DNA from: Terriglobus tenax
GTDB taxonomy: Bacteria > Acidobacteriota > Terriglobia > Terriglobales > Acidobacteriaceae
Length of the DNA: 64,000 nt
Assembly (NCBI RefSeq): GCF_025685395.1
Contig: NZ_JAGSYA010000004.1
Span: 1,364,001-1,428,000, forward strand
Reading direction: 5' to 3'
The position numbers and the translations under genes were made by a program. The notes beneath the pieces were generated by a model. It made no database searches and was not told the origin of the DNA. It worked only from the letters and a program-made list of their open reading frames with translations. Shown here piece by piece: positions 41,208 to 50,900 of this stretch; position 1 is the first letter of the stretch; each line of letters starts with the position of its first letter.

Positions 41208-44012
41208 TTACTTCAGGTTCGGGTTCTTGCCGGAGCTCAGCACGTTGGCCATGATGCGGAAGCTGCCGGGGACGCCGTCCGGAAGTTCCCGGAAGAAGGC
41301 GTAGGCCAGGTAGACATACACACCCTTGCCGTAACGGGCATAGATCAGGCCGCCGCGCTGCGGGTCTTCGCCCTTGTCGTGCATCTCGACCGGAGCCGCG
41401 TATTTAGAGTCCCACGTGGCCAGGAAGCCGTGACCGCGCTCCTCCACCCAGTTGTCGAAGTCGGCCAGGGTGATCTTGTTGGGCCAGTTCAGGATGGGGT
41501 CCTTCGGGTCGACGATCTGGACGCTATTGTCCTCCTCGGCGACCGTCTCTCCGTTGCCTTCAATGTGCATGGGATAAGGACCGAAGTTGTGATCGAACTC
41601 TCCGTTCTGGTACTGCGCGATCAGCGTTCCGCCGTTCTCAACGTACTGCAGCAGGCGGTTGTTGAAGGTACGCAGCTCCGGCCGCGCGGCGTAGGTACGG
41701 ATGCCGAGCAGGATAACGTCGTAGACCGACAGGTCGGCCTTGGCGATCTCCTGCGCGGAGAGGAAGGTGGGGTGAATGCCGAGGTCAGAGAGCGACTGCG
41801 GTACCTCGTCGCCGGTGCCGGTGATGTAGGCCACCTTCAGCCCGGGAGCGACCTTCACATCCACGCCGGTGGTGCGGTAGGCGGCATCGCGATAGGAAGG
41901 ATACGGGCGCAGGCCGACGTAGCCGGTCATCATGTAGCCGTTGCTGTACTGCTTGCCGTTGTAGGTAGCCACGGCGGTCAGCGTGTAGGGCTTGGTCTCA
42001 ACCGATTTGGGCGTGACCTGGAAGGTGATGCCCTGTTCGTCGCCGTCGCGCATGGTGCTGAAGCTGGCCCTGGCGGGCGAAGAGGTCCAGCCCGTGGGAA
42101 GGTTGAGCGCAAGCTCGCCCTTGGCAGGACCCTTTACGTTGGAGTGCACGTTGACGTTGAGCGTAAAGCTGGCGGCGCCAACCGGGACGATGCCAGCCGT
42201 CGGCGAGACGGTAACGGAGATGGCCGGGGCGATCAGCAGCGGCTCATAGACGGTGCCATAGCCAAGGTAGCGGTGCTGCGACTGCACCGTGGCGGTGATG
42301 GGGAAGGTGACTCCCTGGTAGTCCACGGAAAGGCCCGCCGTGAGCGGGTAGGGCTCAATGGGCATGCCGAGCGCCGCCGGGTTATGGATGTCGTAGATGG
42401 ACTGCTCGAGATTTTTACGGGAGAAGTAGGGGCCGGTGTAGGACTGATCGTCCGGAACGACGACGTCGGCAACCTCTGCCGAGAAGGCCGAGTTGGCCCC
42501 CAGCTTGCGTGGGGGGCTGGAGAGCGTGACCGGCTTGCCGGAGAAGGTGGGGCCGTTGACGGAGACCATCACATCCTGCGAGCCCATGTTGGCGACCTGC
42601 AGGTTGACGCCGACCTTCTGGCCGGGGATCGCGGTCTGCGAGTTCTCAGCCGGTCGCGCACCGCCCGGGCCGCCGCGTCCGCCGCCGCTCTGGGAGCTAC
42701 CGGTGTAGGCGGTCAACGAGAGTCCAAGCGCCGAGGCCAGCGTGGACTGGAACTGCTGCTGCTTCACGCCGAGCTCGTGCTTCATGTTGTAGGCAGCCTC
42801 GGCAGGCAGCCTGGCCGTGTTCAGCTCCGCGAGCAGGGCTTCGGTCTGCTTCAGACCCTTGGCAAGCTGGGGAGCGATGAGGCCGGGATTGCCTGCGTCA
42901 AAGTGAGACTGCGCGTCGGCCACGGTATCGGCAAGCTGCTGCAGCTTTGCCTTCCAGGGCGCCTGCTGTGCGGCGGGCAGGTAGGTTGCGATTCCCGGCA
43001 CGGTGGTGTCAATGCCGTCAAAGAAGTCGCCTTCCTTCTCCGGAGCGGTTGCGGCGGTACGGGTGGCCCACAGGTGATAGGGCGAGTTCTGCGGCGCGGG
43101 CAGCGTTGGGCCAACGCCGCCGGTCTGCGACTTCTGCACGGCGAGGCCTTCGCGGGCGATAGCGCTGTAGTTATTGGCCAGCAGATAGTCGTAGTTGCCG
43201 ACCGGTACCTGCACGGTGGTGGAAGGCAGTGCCTTGATGTCCGTGTTGTTGGTGTAGTTGTGGAAGCTGACGGGTTCCCACTTGGTGGTGGCGTAGTCGT
43301 AGATACCCTTTTCGCTGACGCGGGCAAAGGGGACGCGGCCGTAGACCTTCTGCACCTTCCAGGGCAGCAGACCTTCCTTGATCTGCTCGGGGAACATCTT
43401 CGGGTCTGCGGCGGCGTTGAAGACCTCCTGCGAGACCTCGCCCGAGGCCTGGTGATGACCGTGACCGTCGGAGACGTTGCCGATCCAGCTGGAGGTTACG
43501 ACCATGGGACGGAGGATACGAACCATGCGCACGGTATCGCGCAGAATCTCACTCTGTCCCCACTGCTTGTGCGCCTCTTCGAGCGTCTTCGAGAAGCCGT
43601 AGTCGGCGAAGCGGCCGAAGTAGAGATGGATTCCTTCATAGCCGGTGCTGGCCAGCAGTTCCTGCGTGCGGACGATACCGAGCTGGTCCCAGTAATCGGC
43701 GGACATGACGTTCTGTCCGCCTTCGCCACGGGTGAGCACGAAGAGCGAGGCATCCACTCCCTTGCCGCGCGCCATGTAGGCCATGGTGGCGCCGTCTTCG
43801 TCGTCGGGATGGGCGTTGATGGTGAGCAGGCTGGCGCGCGTGCTGAGCTGCTTGAGCCCCTGGGCAACGGCGGCGGCGCCACGGTCATAGGCCAGCGGCA
43901 TAGCCGAGGAGGGCGGCTGGGGCGTTCCCACCATGGGCGCGGTACTTTGCGCGGTCAGAGTGGTGGTAAGCAGCAGAGACAGGGCAGAGTGCAGCAATGC
44001 GTTCCGTCGCAT
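41208..44012 (-). CDS. exported PIG-L family deacetylase, multidomain
   Basis: A 934-residue protein with a signal peptide (MRRNALLHSALSLLLTTTLT). The N-terminal LmbE/PIG-L domain has the zinc motif NAHPDDEDGATMAYM near residue 67 and the second ligand in DGHGHHQASGEV; members deacetylate N-acetyl sugars. The centre (about 450-680) is a series of Ig-like beta domains (VGVNLQVANMGSQDVMVSVN, GAASFTLNVNVHSNVKGPA). The C-terminus (about 690-925) is a class I glutamine-amidotransferase-like domain (YDVILLGIRTYAARPELRTF, GGTLIAQYQNGEFD) without a visible nucleophile Cys. The likely role is deacetylation of surface glycans or scavenged aminosugars. Confidence 0.9.
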   Translation of the reverse strand: MRRNALLHSALSLLLTTTLTAQSTAPMVGTPQPPSSAMPLAYDRGAAAVAQGLKQLSTRASLLTINAHPDDEDGATMAYMARGKGVDASLFVLTRGEGGQNVMSADYWDQLGIVRTQELLASTGYEGIHLYFGRFADYGFSKTLEEAHKQWGQSEILRDTVRMVRILRPMVVTSSWIGNVSDGHGHHQASGEVSQEVFNAAADPKMFPEQIKEGLLPWKVQKVYGRVPFARVSEKGIYDYATTKWEPVSFHNYTNNTDIKALPSTTVQVPVGNYDYLLANNYSAIAREGLAVQKSQTGGVGPTLPAPQNSPYHLWATRTAATAPEKEGDFFDGIDTTVPGIATYLPAAQQAPWKAKLQQLADTVADAQSHFDAGNPGLIAPQLAKGLKQTEALLAELNTARLPAEAAYNMKHELGVKQQQFQSTLASALGLSLTAYTGSSQSGGGRGGPGGARPAENSQTAIPGQKVGVNLQVANMGSQDVMVSVNGPTFSGKPVTLSSPPRKLGANSAFSAEVADVVVPDDQSYTGPYFSRKNLEQSIYDIHNPAALGMPIEPYPLTAGLSVDYQGVTFPITATVQSQHRYLGYGTVYEPLLIAPAISVTVSPTAGIVPVGAASFTLNVNVHSNVKGPAKGELALNLPTGWTSSPARASFSTMRDGDEQGITFQVTPKSVETKPYTLTAVATYNGKQYSNGYMMTGYVGLRPYPSYRDAAYRTTGVDVKVAPGLKVAYITGTGDEVPQSLSDLGIHPTFLSAQEIAKADLSVYDVILLGIRTYAARPELRTFNNRLLQYVENGGTLIAQYQNGEFDHNFGPYPMHIEGNGETVAEEDNSVQIVDPKDPILNWPNKITLADFDNWVEERGHGFLATWDSKYAAPVEMHDKGEDPQRGGLIYARYGKGVYVYLAYAFFRELPDGVPGSFRIMANVLSSGKNPNLK

Positions 44013-44340
44013 GAAGAGATGGACCTTTCAGATAAAGTACCGCTTGGCGCTGTAACTGAGAGTCTGACGGAGAGAGCGCACATTACGCAACTTTATTTAG
44101 AAAGTTCTCGAGCCGGGTTATGACTGGGCGAACCGGAACTAGCCCTTCCCGGGCTGAAGCCCCTTGGGCTGCTCTGTTTTCATGGCCCTGAAGGCCCCTG
44201 CCCCTCCGGATGATCGGAGTCGTCGGCATAGTGCTAACCGTGAATAGGGTGGGAGCGTGGAGCTTCAGACCCATGAAATCGTTCCCGTAAACATTGCGCT
44301 TTGGCGCTGGGATTGTTCCGCGGTTCCGAAAGACCTCTGC
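44013..44340. other. intergenic region with repeat, no gene seen
   Basis: These 328 bases separate the PIG-L and Raf-inhibitor-like genes. They contain the repeat at 44140-44207. The only open frame (63 codons, minus strand) is built of that repeat and has no ribosome binding site. Nothing else recognisable is present. Confidence 0.6.
44140..44207 (-). repeat. GGGCTTCAGCCC-type dispersed repeat
   Basis: Plus-strand TAGCCCTTCCCGGGCTGAAG then CCCCTTGGGCTG and, after a short T-run, GGCCCTGAAGGCCCCTGCCC. It has internal dyads and the look of a multicopy element in this lineage. Confidence 0.6.
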
Positions 44341-44928
44341 TTACTGCGGCTTGCGGTACCGCATGACCAGGAAGGCTTTATCTAAAATGTGCCCGGTTGC
44401 GGCGGTACTGATCTGGTCAATGGTGGCGTCCGGACCGAGATCCAGCCTGGTGTCCAGGGCATAGAGCGTGAGGGTGTAGTGGTGGAGGGGCAAGCCTGCT
44501 CCGGCACCGGGCCCGAGGTAGCCGATGACACGGGCGGCGGGAAGCTGGACGCTGCCGTCAGGAAGCTGCTTTTCGGCGGGGACGCCTTCCGGGAGCCCTG
44601 TGGCGGTACCGGGAATATTGAAGATGACCCAGTGCAGCCAGGGTGCGAAACGGCGCTGGGGCGCGTACTCCTCGTCCGTCATGATGAGCAGGAAGCTGGA
44701 GGTGCCTGTGGGTGTCCCGGTCCAGTCGAGTTTGGGAGAGACGGGTTTGGAGGCGGGCGTGGCCTGGGCGTACTTGTCGTCGATGACGGCTCCATCGGCG
44801 AAGGCGGGCGAGGAGAGTTCCAGGTGATGCGTTGCGGGTTGCAGGCGCGGCGGCTGCGGAGCGGCGGGTGTTTGAGCAAAGACGAGGCAAGAGACAGCGA
44901 GAGGCAGGGTGGCTAGGATGCGGCGCAT
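44341..44928 (-). CDS. exported YbhB/YbcL Raf-kinase-inhibitor-like protein
   Basis: A 195-residue PEBP-fold protein. The ATG at 44928 has AGGAGA seven bases upstream and starts a signal peptide (MRRILATLPLAVSCLVFAQ). Conserved PEBP signatures are SPKLDWTGTPTGTSSFLLIM, TDEEYAP, HWVIFNIPGTATGLPEG, GYLGPGAGAGLPLHHYTLTL and the C-terminal helix (GHILDKAFLVMRYRK). Bacterial members are periplasmic or cytoplasmic small-ligand-binding proteins with no agreed function. Confidence 0.9.
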   Translation of the reverse strand: MRRILATLPLAVSCLVFAQTPAAPQPPRLQPATHHLELSSPAFADGAVIDDKYAQATPASKPVSPKLDWTGTPTGTSSFLLIMTDEEYAPQRRFAPWLHWVIFNIPGTATGLPEGVPAEKQLPDGSVQLPAARVIGYLGPGAGAGLPLHHYTLTLYALDTRLDLGPDATIDQISTAATGHILDKAFLVMRYRKPQ

Positions 44929-45002
44929 GAGTGGTCTCCTGTAGCGGCGACCAATGTACATGAGGGGGAAAGTTGCCGGGAAGCTTTATTGGCGCCGCAG
45001 GG

Positions 45003-45093
45003 ACCACGAGGAATGGGACGCCGGCCATCGAGGCCGGCGCTGGTTGTTCCTGAAATGTCTTTCGGCACGGCTGAAGCCCTTTCAGGATGACAA
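45003..45093 (-). repeat. dispersed repeat ending CTTGTCATCCTGAAAGGGC
   Basis: On the minus strand it begins CTTGTCATCCTGAAAGGGCT and TCAGCCGTGCCGAAAGAC, and ends in a CCGGCC-ATCGA-GGCCGG type hairpin. The TTGTCATCC head is shared with 15858 and 32910. Confidence 0.6.
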
Positions 45094-45130
45094 GAGACTA
45101 GAAAAGAAACGGCGCTCGCGCTTTTGCGCG

Positions 45131-45163
45131 CTGTCCCACCCATGCTTCGCATGGGTGGGACAG
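45131..45163. repeat. perfect 15-base hairpin
   Basis: CTGTCCCACCCATGC - TTC - GCATGGGTGGGACAG. It lies just after the AIM24-like gene in the transcribed direction; there is no T-run, so it is either a weak terminator or a mobile palindromic repeat. Confidence 0.75.
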
Positions 45164-45176
45164 CCGGACCTTTCGT

Positions 45177-45935
45177 TTAGAAGCGGTCGCGGAGGACTGC
45201 GCCGACGATGCCACCGATGGCTCCTGCACCGGCATCTTCGCGGACACGTTCGGTGGTCATGTACTCCTGCAGGGAGTGGGCGAGGCGCGAGAGCGGCAGC
45301 GTCTGCAGCCACACGCGCCCCGGGCCGGTGAGCTGGGCCAGGAAGATACCGTCGCCGCCGAAGAGCATGTTCTTGATGCCGGGGACGGTGGTGATCTGAA
45401 AGTTGACGTTGCCGTGGAAGGCGCCGACATGGCCCGGATGGACGCGCAGGACTTCGCCAGGCTGCAGGTCTTTGACGACGACCTCGCCGGAGAGTTCGAG
45501 CCAGGCGGTGCCGTGGCCTGCGACCTTCTGCAGAATGAAGCCTGAGCCGCCGAAGATGCCTGCTCCGAGTGATTGCTGGAAGCCGACGCCGATCTGGATT
45601 TGCGAGGTGGCGCAGAGGAAGCCGTGGCGGTGAATCATGTACTCGTGGCCGGGTGAGACCTCGACAGGGACGATGTGGCCGGGAACCTTGGTGGCGAAGG
45701 CGACCTCACCGGGATAGTTGAAGGCTCGGTACTCGGTCATGAAGAGTGAGCCGCCGCCGGCCATGCGCTTGATGGCTCCGAAGAAGCCGCCGCCACCGCC
45801 GTACTGGGTGTGGGTCTGCATCTGGATGGACTGCGACATCCAGGAGAGCTCGCCTGCTTCGGAGATGACGGAGTCGCCGGGTTCGAGCAGAAATTCGAGG
45901 ACGGGCATGGTGGTTCCGGTGATGCGGCTTTGCAT
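45177..45935 (-). CDS. AIM24/TIGR00266 family protein
   Basis: A 252-residue protein of the AIM24 family, built of tandem beta-sandwich repeats: PVLEFLLEPGDSVISEAGEL, GGGFFGAIKRMAGGGSLF, YPGEVAFATKVPGHIVPVEV, TAWLELSGEVVVKDLQPGEV and GIFLAQLTGPGRVWLQTLPL. All match TIGR00266 signatures. Bacterial functions are not established; the mitochondrial namesake affects inner-membrane organisation. No signal peptide is seen. A short glycine-rich end (AGAGAIGGIVGAVL) may associate with membrane. Confidence 0.9.
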   Translation of the reverse strand: MQSRITGTTMPVLEFLLEPGDSVISEAGELSWMSQSIQMQTHTQYGGGGGFFGAIKRMAGGGSLFMTEYRAFNYPGEVAFATKVPGHIVPVEVSPGHEYMIHRHGFLCATSQIQIGVGFQQSLGAGIFGGSGFILQKVAGHGTAWLELSGEVVVKDLQPGEVLRVHPGHVGAFHGNVNFQITTVPGIKNMLFGGDGIFLAQLTGPGRVWLQTLPLSRLAHSLQEYMTTERVREDAGAGAIGGIVGAVLRDRF

Positions 45936-46112
45936 AAGGGTGGTGCTCCTTCGAGTGGATTCTACGATGGAGAGGGCTCCGCGGTTCCGTATTCGGAGGA
46001 GGCAGCTGCGTGGAGAATGGGCGTGGACTGGCGATGGTGGCGCTGATAGTCTCGCAAAAAAGACTTTGTTTCCTGCCTAACCAATAGGCGTTCCAGCTGT
46101 CCAAAAGCCACC

Positions 46113-46973
46113 ATGGGAAAACTCACGAATCTTCTTCTTGCGCTCTTCGTGTGCTCCATTGCCTGCAGCGGCGTGGCGCAACAGACTGCGACTGTTCCGC
46201 TTAGTCCAAGCTATGAAGTTGCCAGCATCAAGCCAAGCAATGCGACGGATAACCGCGCCATGCTGATGTTCCGCGAGGGTCGTTTGCAGATGAAGAACTT
46301 CCCTCTTATCGGACTGATCAGCTTTGCTTACGACATCAAGTCCGACACCCTGCTGACCAGTGTGCCGGAGTGGGTGAAGTCGGAACGGTATGACGTAGAG
46401 GCAAAAGAAGAGGAAGCAGAGGCCAAGGAAGTAGCCAAACTACCGCAGGAAGAGCGCACGAAGATTTCGCGATTGATGGCGCAGAAGCTGCTGACGGAGC
46501 GGCTGCATCTGAAGCTGGTTCCGGAGCCGAAGGAGTTGCCGGTCTACCTGCTGGTGGTGGCGAAGTCTGGTGCGAAACTGCAGCCGGCAAAGCCGCCGGT
46601 GGAGGGGCAGGAGCCTGCCGCGGGGCCGGGTGGGCCGCGGATGCGGCGCGGCATCATGATGAGCGGGCCGGGAGATTTCTCCGGTATGGACGCCACAGTG
46701 GAGCTTCTGGCAAACGTGGTCTCGCACGTGCCGGAGACGAGCGACCGGCTGGTGATTGATAAGACCGGCCTGACCGGCCACTATGACTTCCATCTGAAGT
46801 GGACACCGGAGATGGCCGGCTCTGCCGCCCGGGGCAACGATGGCGCAACCGCAGAAGCCGGGCCATCGCTGTTCACGGCCCTGGAAGAACAGCTTGGCCT
46901 GCGGCTGGAACGCGGCAAGGAAACGGTAACCACCTACCGGGTGGAAGCCATCGATCATCCGACAGAGAACTAA
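46113..46973 (+). CDS. TIGR03435 family exported protein, copy 1
   Basis: A 286-residue secreted protein with a signal peptide (MGKLTNLLLALFVCSIACSG, cleavage after VAQ). It carries the TIGR03435 sequence landmarks in order: YEVASIKPSNA, LIGLISFAYDI, MAQKLLTERLHLKLVPEPKE, PVYLLVVAKSGAKL, DKTGLTGHYDFHLKW and a C-terminal SLFTALEEQLGLRLERGKE ending HPTEN. The family is known almost only from soil Acidobacteria and relatives and has no assigned function. It is the first of two tandem copies, 21 bases apart. Confidence 0.93.
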   Translation: MGKLTNLLLALFVCSIACSGVAQQTATVPLSPSYEVASIKPSNATDNRAMLMFREGRLQMKNFPLIGLISFAYDIKSDTLLTSVPEWVKSERYDVEAKEEEAEAKEVAKLPQEERTKISRLMAQKLLTERLHLKLVPEPKELPVYLLVVAKSGAKLQPAKPPVEGQEPAAGPGGPRMRRGIMMSGPGDFSGMDATVELLANVVSHVPETSDRLVIDKTGLTGHYDFHLKWTPEMAGSAARGNDGATAEAGPSLFTALEEQLGLRLERGKETVTTYRVEAIDHPTEN

Positions 46974-46994
46974 ATCAGGGGAGCTTTCGTATAG

Positions 46995-47852
46995 ATGGCC
47001 ATGCAGAGACTTCTGGCACTTACTTTCTTAGCGGCTACGTGCGCCGTACAGGCTCAGACCGTGCCGCAGAAGCACAGCTTTGAGGTGGCATCGGTTAAGC
47101 CGTCCGCTGCGAACAATGACAATGTCAGCGTGAACACCACGCCCCACCGTATGCAGTTTGATAATGTGCCGCTGCAGCAGATTCTGTTGATGAGTTTTGG
47201 CATCCGGTCTGCTTCGCAGCTTGAGGGGCTTCCGGACTGGGCAACAAGCGCGCGCTACAACATTGATGCGAAGACAGACGAAGAGACCTCCGCGGCCATG
47301 GCGAAAGTGCCGCGCGAGGAGCGGCAGAAGTGGCAGCAGGAAATGATGCAGAGCATGCTGGAGGACCGCTTCCACATCAAGTTCCACTGGGGCAAAAAGG
47401 ATCTGCCGGTGTATGCACTGACGGTGGCGAAGAGCGGCAGCAAATTGAAAGAGGCTGTTATGCCACCTTTGCCGCCGGATGCTGATCCGAAGTCGAAACC
47501 GAAAGACCCCGGGACGAGCTTCAGCGTGAGCGATGGGACCATGGACGTCAAGAATGCCAGCATGGAAGCGTTTGTGGATCACCTGTCACGTATGGGCGAG
47601 ATGGATGGGCGCGTTGTGCTGAATCATACGGGCCTGACGGGCCGGTATGACTGGACGCTGGAGTGGTCTCCGGAGCGGCCGCAGGCGGGCTTTCATGGCA
47701 CCGATGGCGGCGGAGCCGCATCGGCAGCCGATACCTCGAAACCGACACTCTTTACCGCGCTCCAGGAGCAGTTGGGATTGAAGATGGAGCAGGACAAGGC
47801 TCCGGTGGACTTGTTGATCATCGATCACCTGGAACAGCCGACGGAGAACTAA
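46995..47852 (+). CDS. TIGR03435 family exported protein, copy 2
   Basis: A 285-residue paralogue of the preceding protein. The signal peptide is MAMQRLLALTFLAATCAVQA (ATG at 46995 or 47001). Landmarks: FEVASVKPSAA, LQQILLMSFGI, GLPDWATSARYNIDAK, MLEDRFHIKFHWGKKDLPVY, NHTGLTGRYDWTLEW and LFTALQEQLGLKMEQ with the final EQPTEN. The two are clearly diverged, so the duplication is not recent. The 120 bases downstream contain a BlaI/MecI-like operator and lead to the receptor gene. Confidence 0.93.
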   Translation: MAMQRLLALTFLAATCAVQAQTVPQKHSFEVASVKPSAANNDNVSVNTTPHRMQFDNVPLQQILLMSFGIRSASQLEGLPDWATSARYNIDAKTDEETSAAMAKVPREERQKWQQEMMQSMLEDRFHIKFHWGKKDLPVYALTVAKSGSKLKEAVMPPLPPDADPKSKPKDPGTSFSVSDGTMDVKNASMEAFVDHLSRMGEMDGRVVLNHTGLTGRYDWTLEWSPERPQAGFHGTDGGGAASAADTSKPTLFTALQEQLGLKMEQDKAPVDLLIIDHLEQPTEN

Positions 47853-47920
47853 GTCCATGCCCCGACACTTTATCCCGGAACAAAAATGACTGGCGCGCGT
47901 ATTGCCGTGTAGCGCACTAT

Positions 47921-47936
47921 TACTACATCCGTAGTA
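47921..47936. promoter_or_regulatory. BlaI/MecI-like operator
   Basis: TACTACATCCGTAGTA is a perfect dyad outside a four-base centre. It matches the classic BlaI/MecI operator core TACTACATATGTAGTA at 14 of 16 positions. It lies 37 bases before the receptor ATG at 47973, where a repressor would block transcription. blaI and blaR1 are not in this window. Confidence 0.6.
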
Positions 47937-47972
47937 GATATCTAGAGGACGGTTGCATTGGTCAGGAAAAAG

Positions 47973-50900
47973 ATGAGTTTGTTTCGAGCCTTCCAGAAGG
48001 TGTGTGCACCGCTTCTGCTGGTGTCTGCCGCGTTTGCCGCTGACCAGCGCGGACAGGTACTGTATGGCGGCTTCCCTGTTCCAGGAGCCGTGATTACAGC
48101 GACGCATGCCGGAACGACAGCTACGGCCGTAACCGATGAACAGGGCTTCTACACGCTTGTGAACCTGGCCGACGGCGCGTGGTCAGTGAAGGTCAGCAAG
48201 CCTGCCTTTGCAACGGTGACGCAGGAAGTAAATGTCTCCGCCGCCGCGGCCGATGCGGCAAAGTTCGAACTGAAGCTGCTGCCGCTGGCAGAGATCCATG
48301 CACAGCCTGCCGACCAGCCGATTGCCCCTGTCGTGACCGCAAGCGCAACGCCTGCCGTCACCAAAAAAGGAGACGGCAAAGAGGAAGCAGCTGCGCCCGC
48401 CGCGACGCAGGAGGCGAAGAACAATGACGGCCTGCTGATCAACGGCAGTGTGAACAATGGAGCCTCTTCTCCGTTTGCGCAGTTTGCCGCCTTTGGCAAC
48501 CGCCGCAATCACCGTGCGCTTTATAACGGCAGCGTGGGAGCAATCTTTGGCAACGCAGTGTTTGACGCGAAGCCATACTCCATCTCTGGCCTGAATGTGG
48601 ACAAGCCTGGCTACTACCGCTTTACCGGGCTGGCAACGCTGGGCGGGCCGCTGCGGATTCCGCACCTGATTACGCGCGTGGTGAATGCTCCGACCTTTTT
48701 TGTGGCCTACCAGTGGTCGCGGAATCGCAATGCCACCTCTTACTCGGCGTTGATGCCGACACAGGCGCAACGCAACGGCGATCTGTCCGCGGTGACGACG
48801 CCGATCATCAACCCGGTAACGGGAGCTCCGTATGCCAACAACCAGGTGCCGATATCGCCGCAGGCGGCGGCTCTGCTGCAGTATTACCCGCTGCCGAACC
48901 TGGCTGGAAGCTCGCGCTATAACTACCAGACGACGCTGCTGAACACCTCGCATGCGGACGCTCTGCAGGCGAGAGTGGATAAGACGATTGACCGCAAAAA
49001 CCAGGTGTATGGCAGCTTCAACTTCCAGTCGCTACGCGGGTCGTCGAACACGGTATTCCACTTCGTGGACCGGACCAAGAATGTTGGCCTTGCGGGAGGC
49101 GCGAACTGGTCGCACCGCATCAATGGCCGCTGGTCATTCAACGTGGGCTACAAGTTTGCGCGGCAGACCCAGCGCACGACCGCGTACTTCCAGAACGGCG
49201 TGAACGTGAGCGGCAATGCTGGCATTACCGGCAACAACCAGGACCCGTTCAACTATGGGCCGCCGACACTGTCGTTTGCCAGCGGCATTGCCGGACTGAC
49301 GGACAGCATCCCTGCCTTCAACCGCAACCAGACGCAGACAGCAACCGGCGCCGTGCAGTGGAACCGTGGCCGGCACAATGTGACCTTTGGCGGAGAGTAT
49401 CGCCGCCAGCAGTACAACTATTTTACGCAGCAGAATCCGCGCGGTGCGTTTGCCTTTACCGGAACGGCGACGGGCAATGACCTGGCAGGCTTCCTGGTGG
49501 GCGTGCCGGACACAAGCCAGCTGGCAACCGGTAACCCGGACAAGTACTTCCGGCAGAACCAGATCACGGCCTATGCAACGGACGACTTCCGCATGACACC
49601 GACCTTCACCGTCAACGCGGGCATTCGCTGGGAGTACGGAGCGCCGATCACCGAGTTGAAAGACCGCATGGTGAACCTGGATATTCTGCCGGACTTCAGT
49701 GCTGTGTCACAGGTACTGGCCTCGTCACCGACGGGCAGACTGACCGGACAACATTATCCTGATTCGCTGGTGCGGCCCTTCCGCAAGGGCTTCCAGCCGC
49801 GCGTGGGCATTGCATGGCGGCCGATTCCGGCGTCGTCGGTGGTGGTGCGTGCGGGTTACGGTATTTACTTCGACACCTCGGTCTACCAGACCACCGCGTT
49901 GAAGATGGCGCAGCAGGCTCCGCTGTCGACGTCACTTTCCGTCCAGAGGTCAAGCACCTGCCCCATCACGCTGGCCAACGGCTTCCAGAACTGCGCCGGC
50001 ATTACGTCGAATACCTTTGCGGTGGACCCGCGGTTCCGCGGCGGATATGTGCAGGACTGGCAGCTTGCCGTGCAGCGTGACCTGCCGTTCTCGCTGCAAT
50101 TGACGGCGACGTATAACGGGTTGAAGGGGACCCATTCCGCGCAGCAGTTTCTGCCGAACACCTATGCCTATGGAGGCACGGATCTTTGCCCGTCGTGCCC
50201 GAACGGCTATACGTACCTGACCTCTGGCGGCAACTCCACGCGCAACGCCGGACAGGTGCAGCTGCGCCGGCGCCTGCATAGCGGGTTTACGGCAACAGTG
50301 GATTACACCTACGCCAACGCGATCGACAATGCGTCGTTCCTTGGTGGACAGAATGCTTCCTCTGGTACGGGGACGACGTCGCAGAATCCGTTTGCGGTGG
50401 CTGCTCCAACGACGACCAACGATACGACGATTGTGCAGAACTGGCGCGACCTTCGCGCAGAGCGTGGGCGTTCGGCCTTCAACCAGCGGCATACGCTGGC
50501 TTTGACCGCGCAGTACACCAGCGGTATGGGAATGCATGGCGGAGCGCTGATGAACGGTAAGAGCGGCACCCTGCTGAAGGAGTGGACTCTGCTGGGGCAG
50601 ATTGTTGCCAACAGCGGCCAGCCGCAGACACCGATCTATCCTGTGGCAACGCCCGGCACCGGTGTGACCGGCAACCTGCGCGCACAGCTTACGGGGGCAG
50701 ATGTCTATGCCGCGCCCGCGGGACTGCATCTGAATCCCGCGGCGTATACGACTCCGGTTGCCGGAAGCTTTGGCAACGCGGGGCGGAACTCGATTACGGG
50801 CCCCGGGCAGTTCCGGTTGAATGCGTCGCTGTCGCGTACCTTCCGCGTGAAGGGCGATATGAACCTGGACATTCGGGCGGATGTGACCAATGCGATGAAC

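Noticed and set aside
41379-44123. 914-codon open frame on the plus strand
   Set aside because: Antisense to the PIG-L gene, which has intact motifs and a signal peptide; the shadow is Gly/Val/Arg-rich without domains.
44083-44274. 63-codon frame in the 44.1 kb gap
   Set aside because: Largely the dispersed repeat translated; no start signal.
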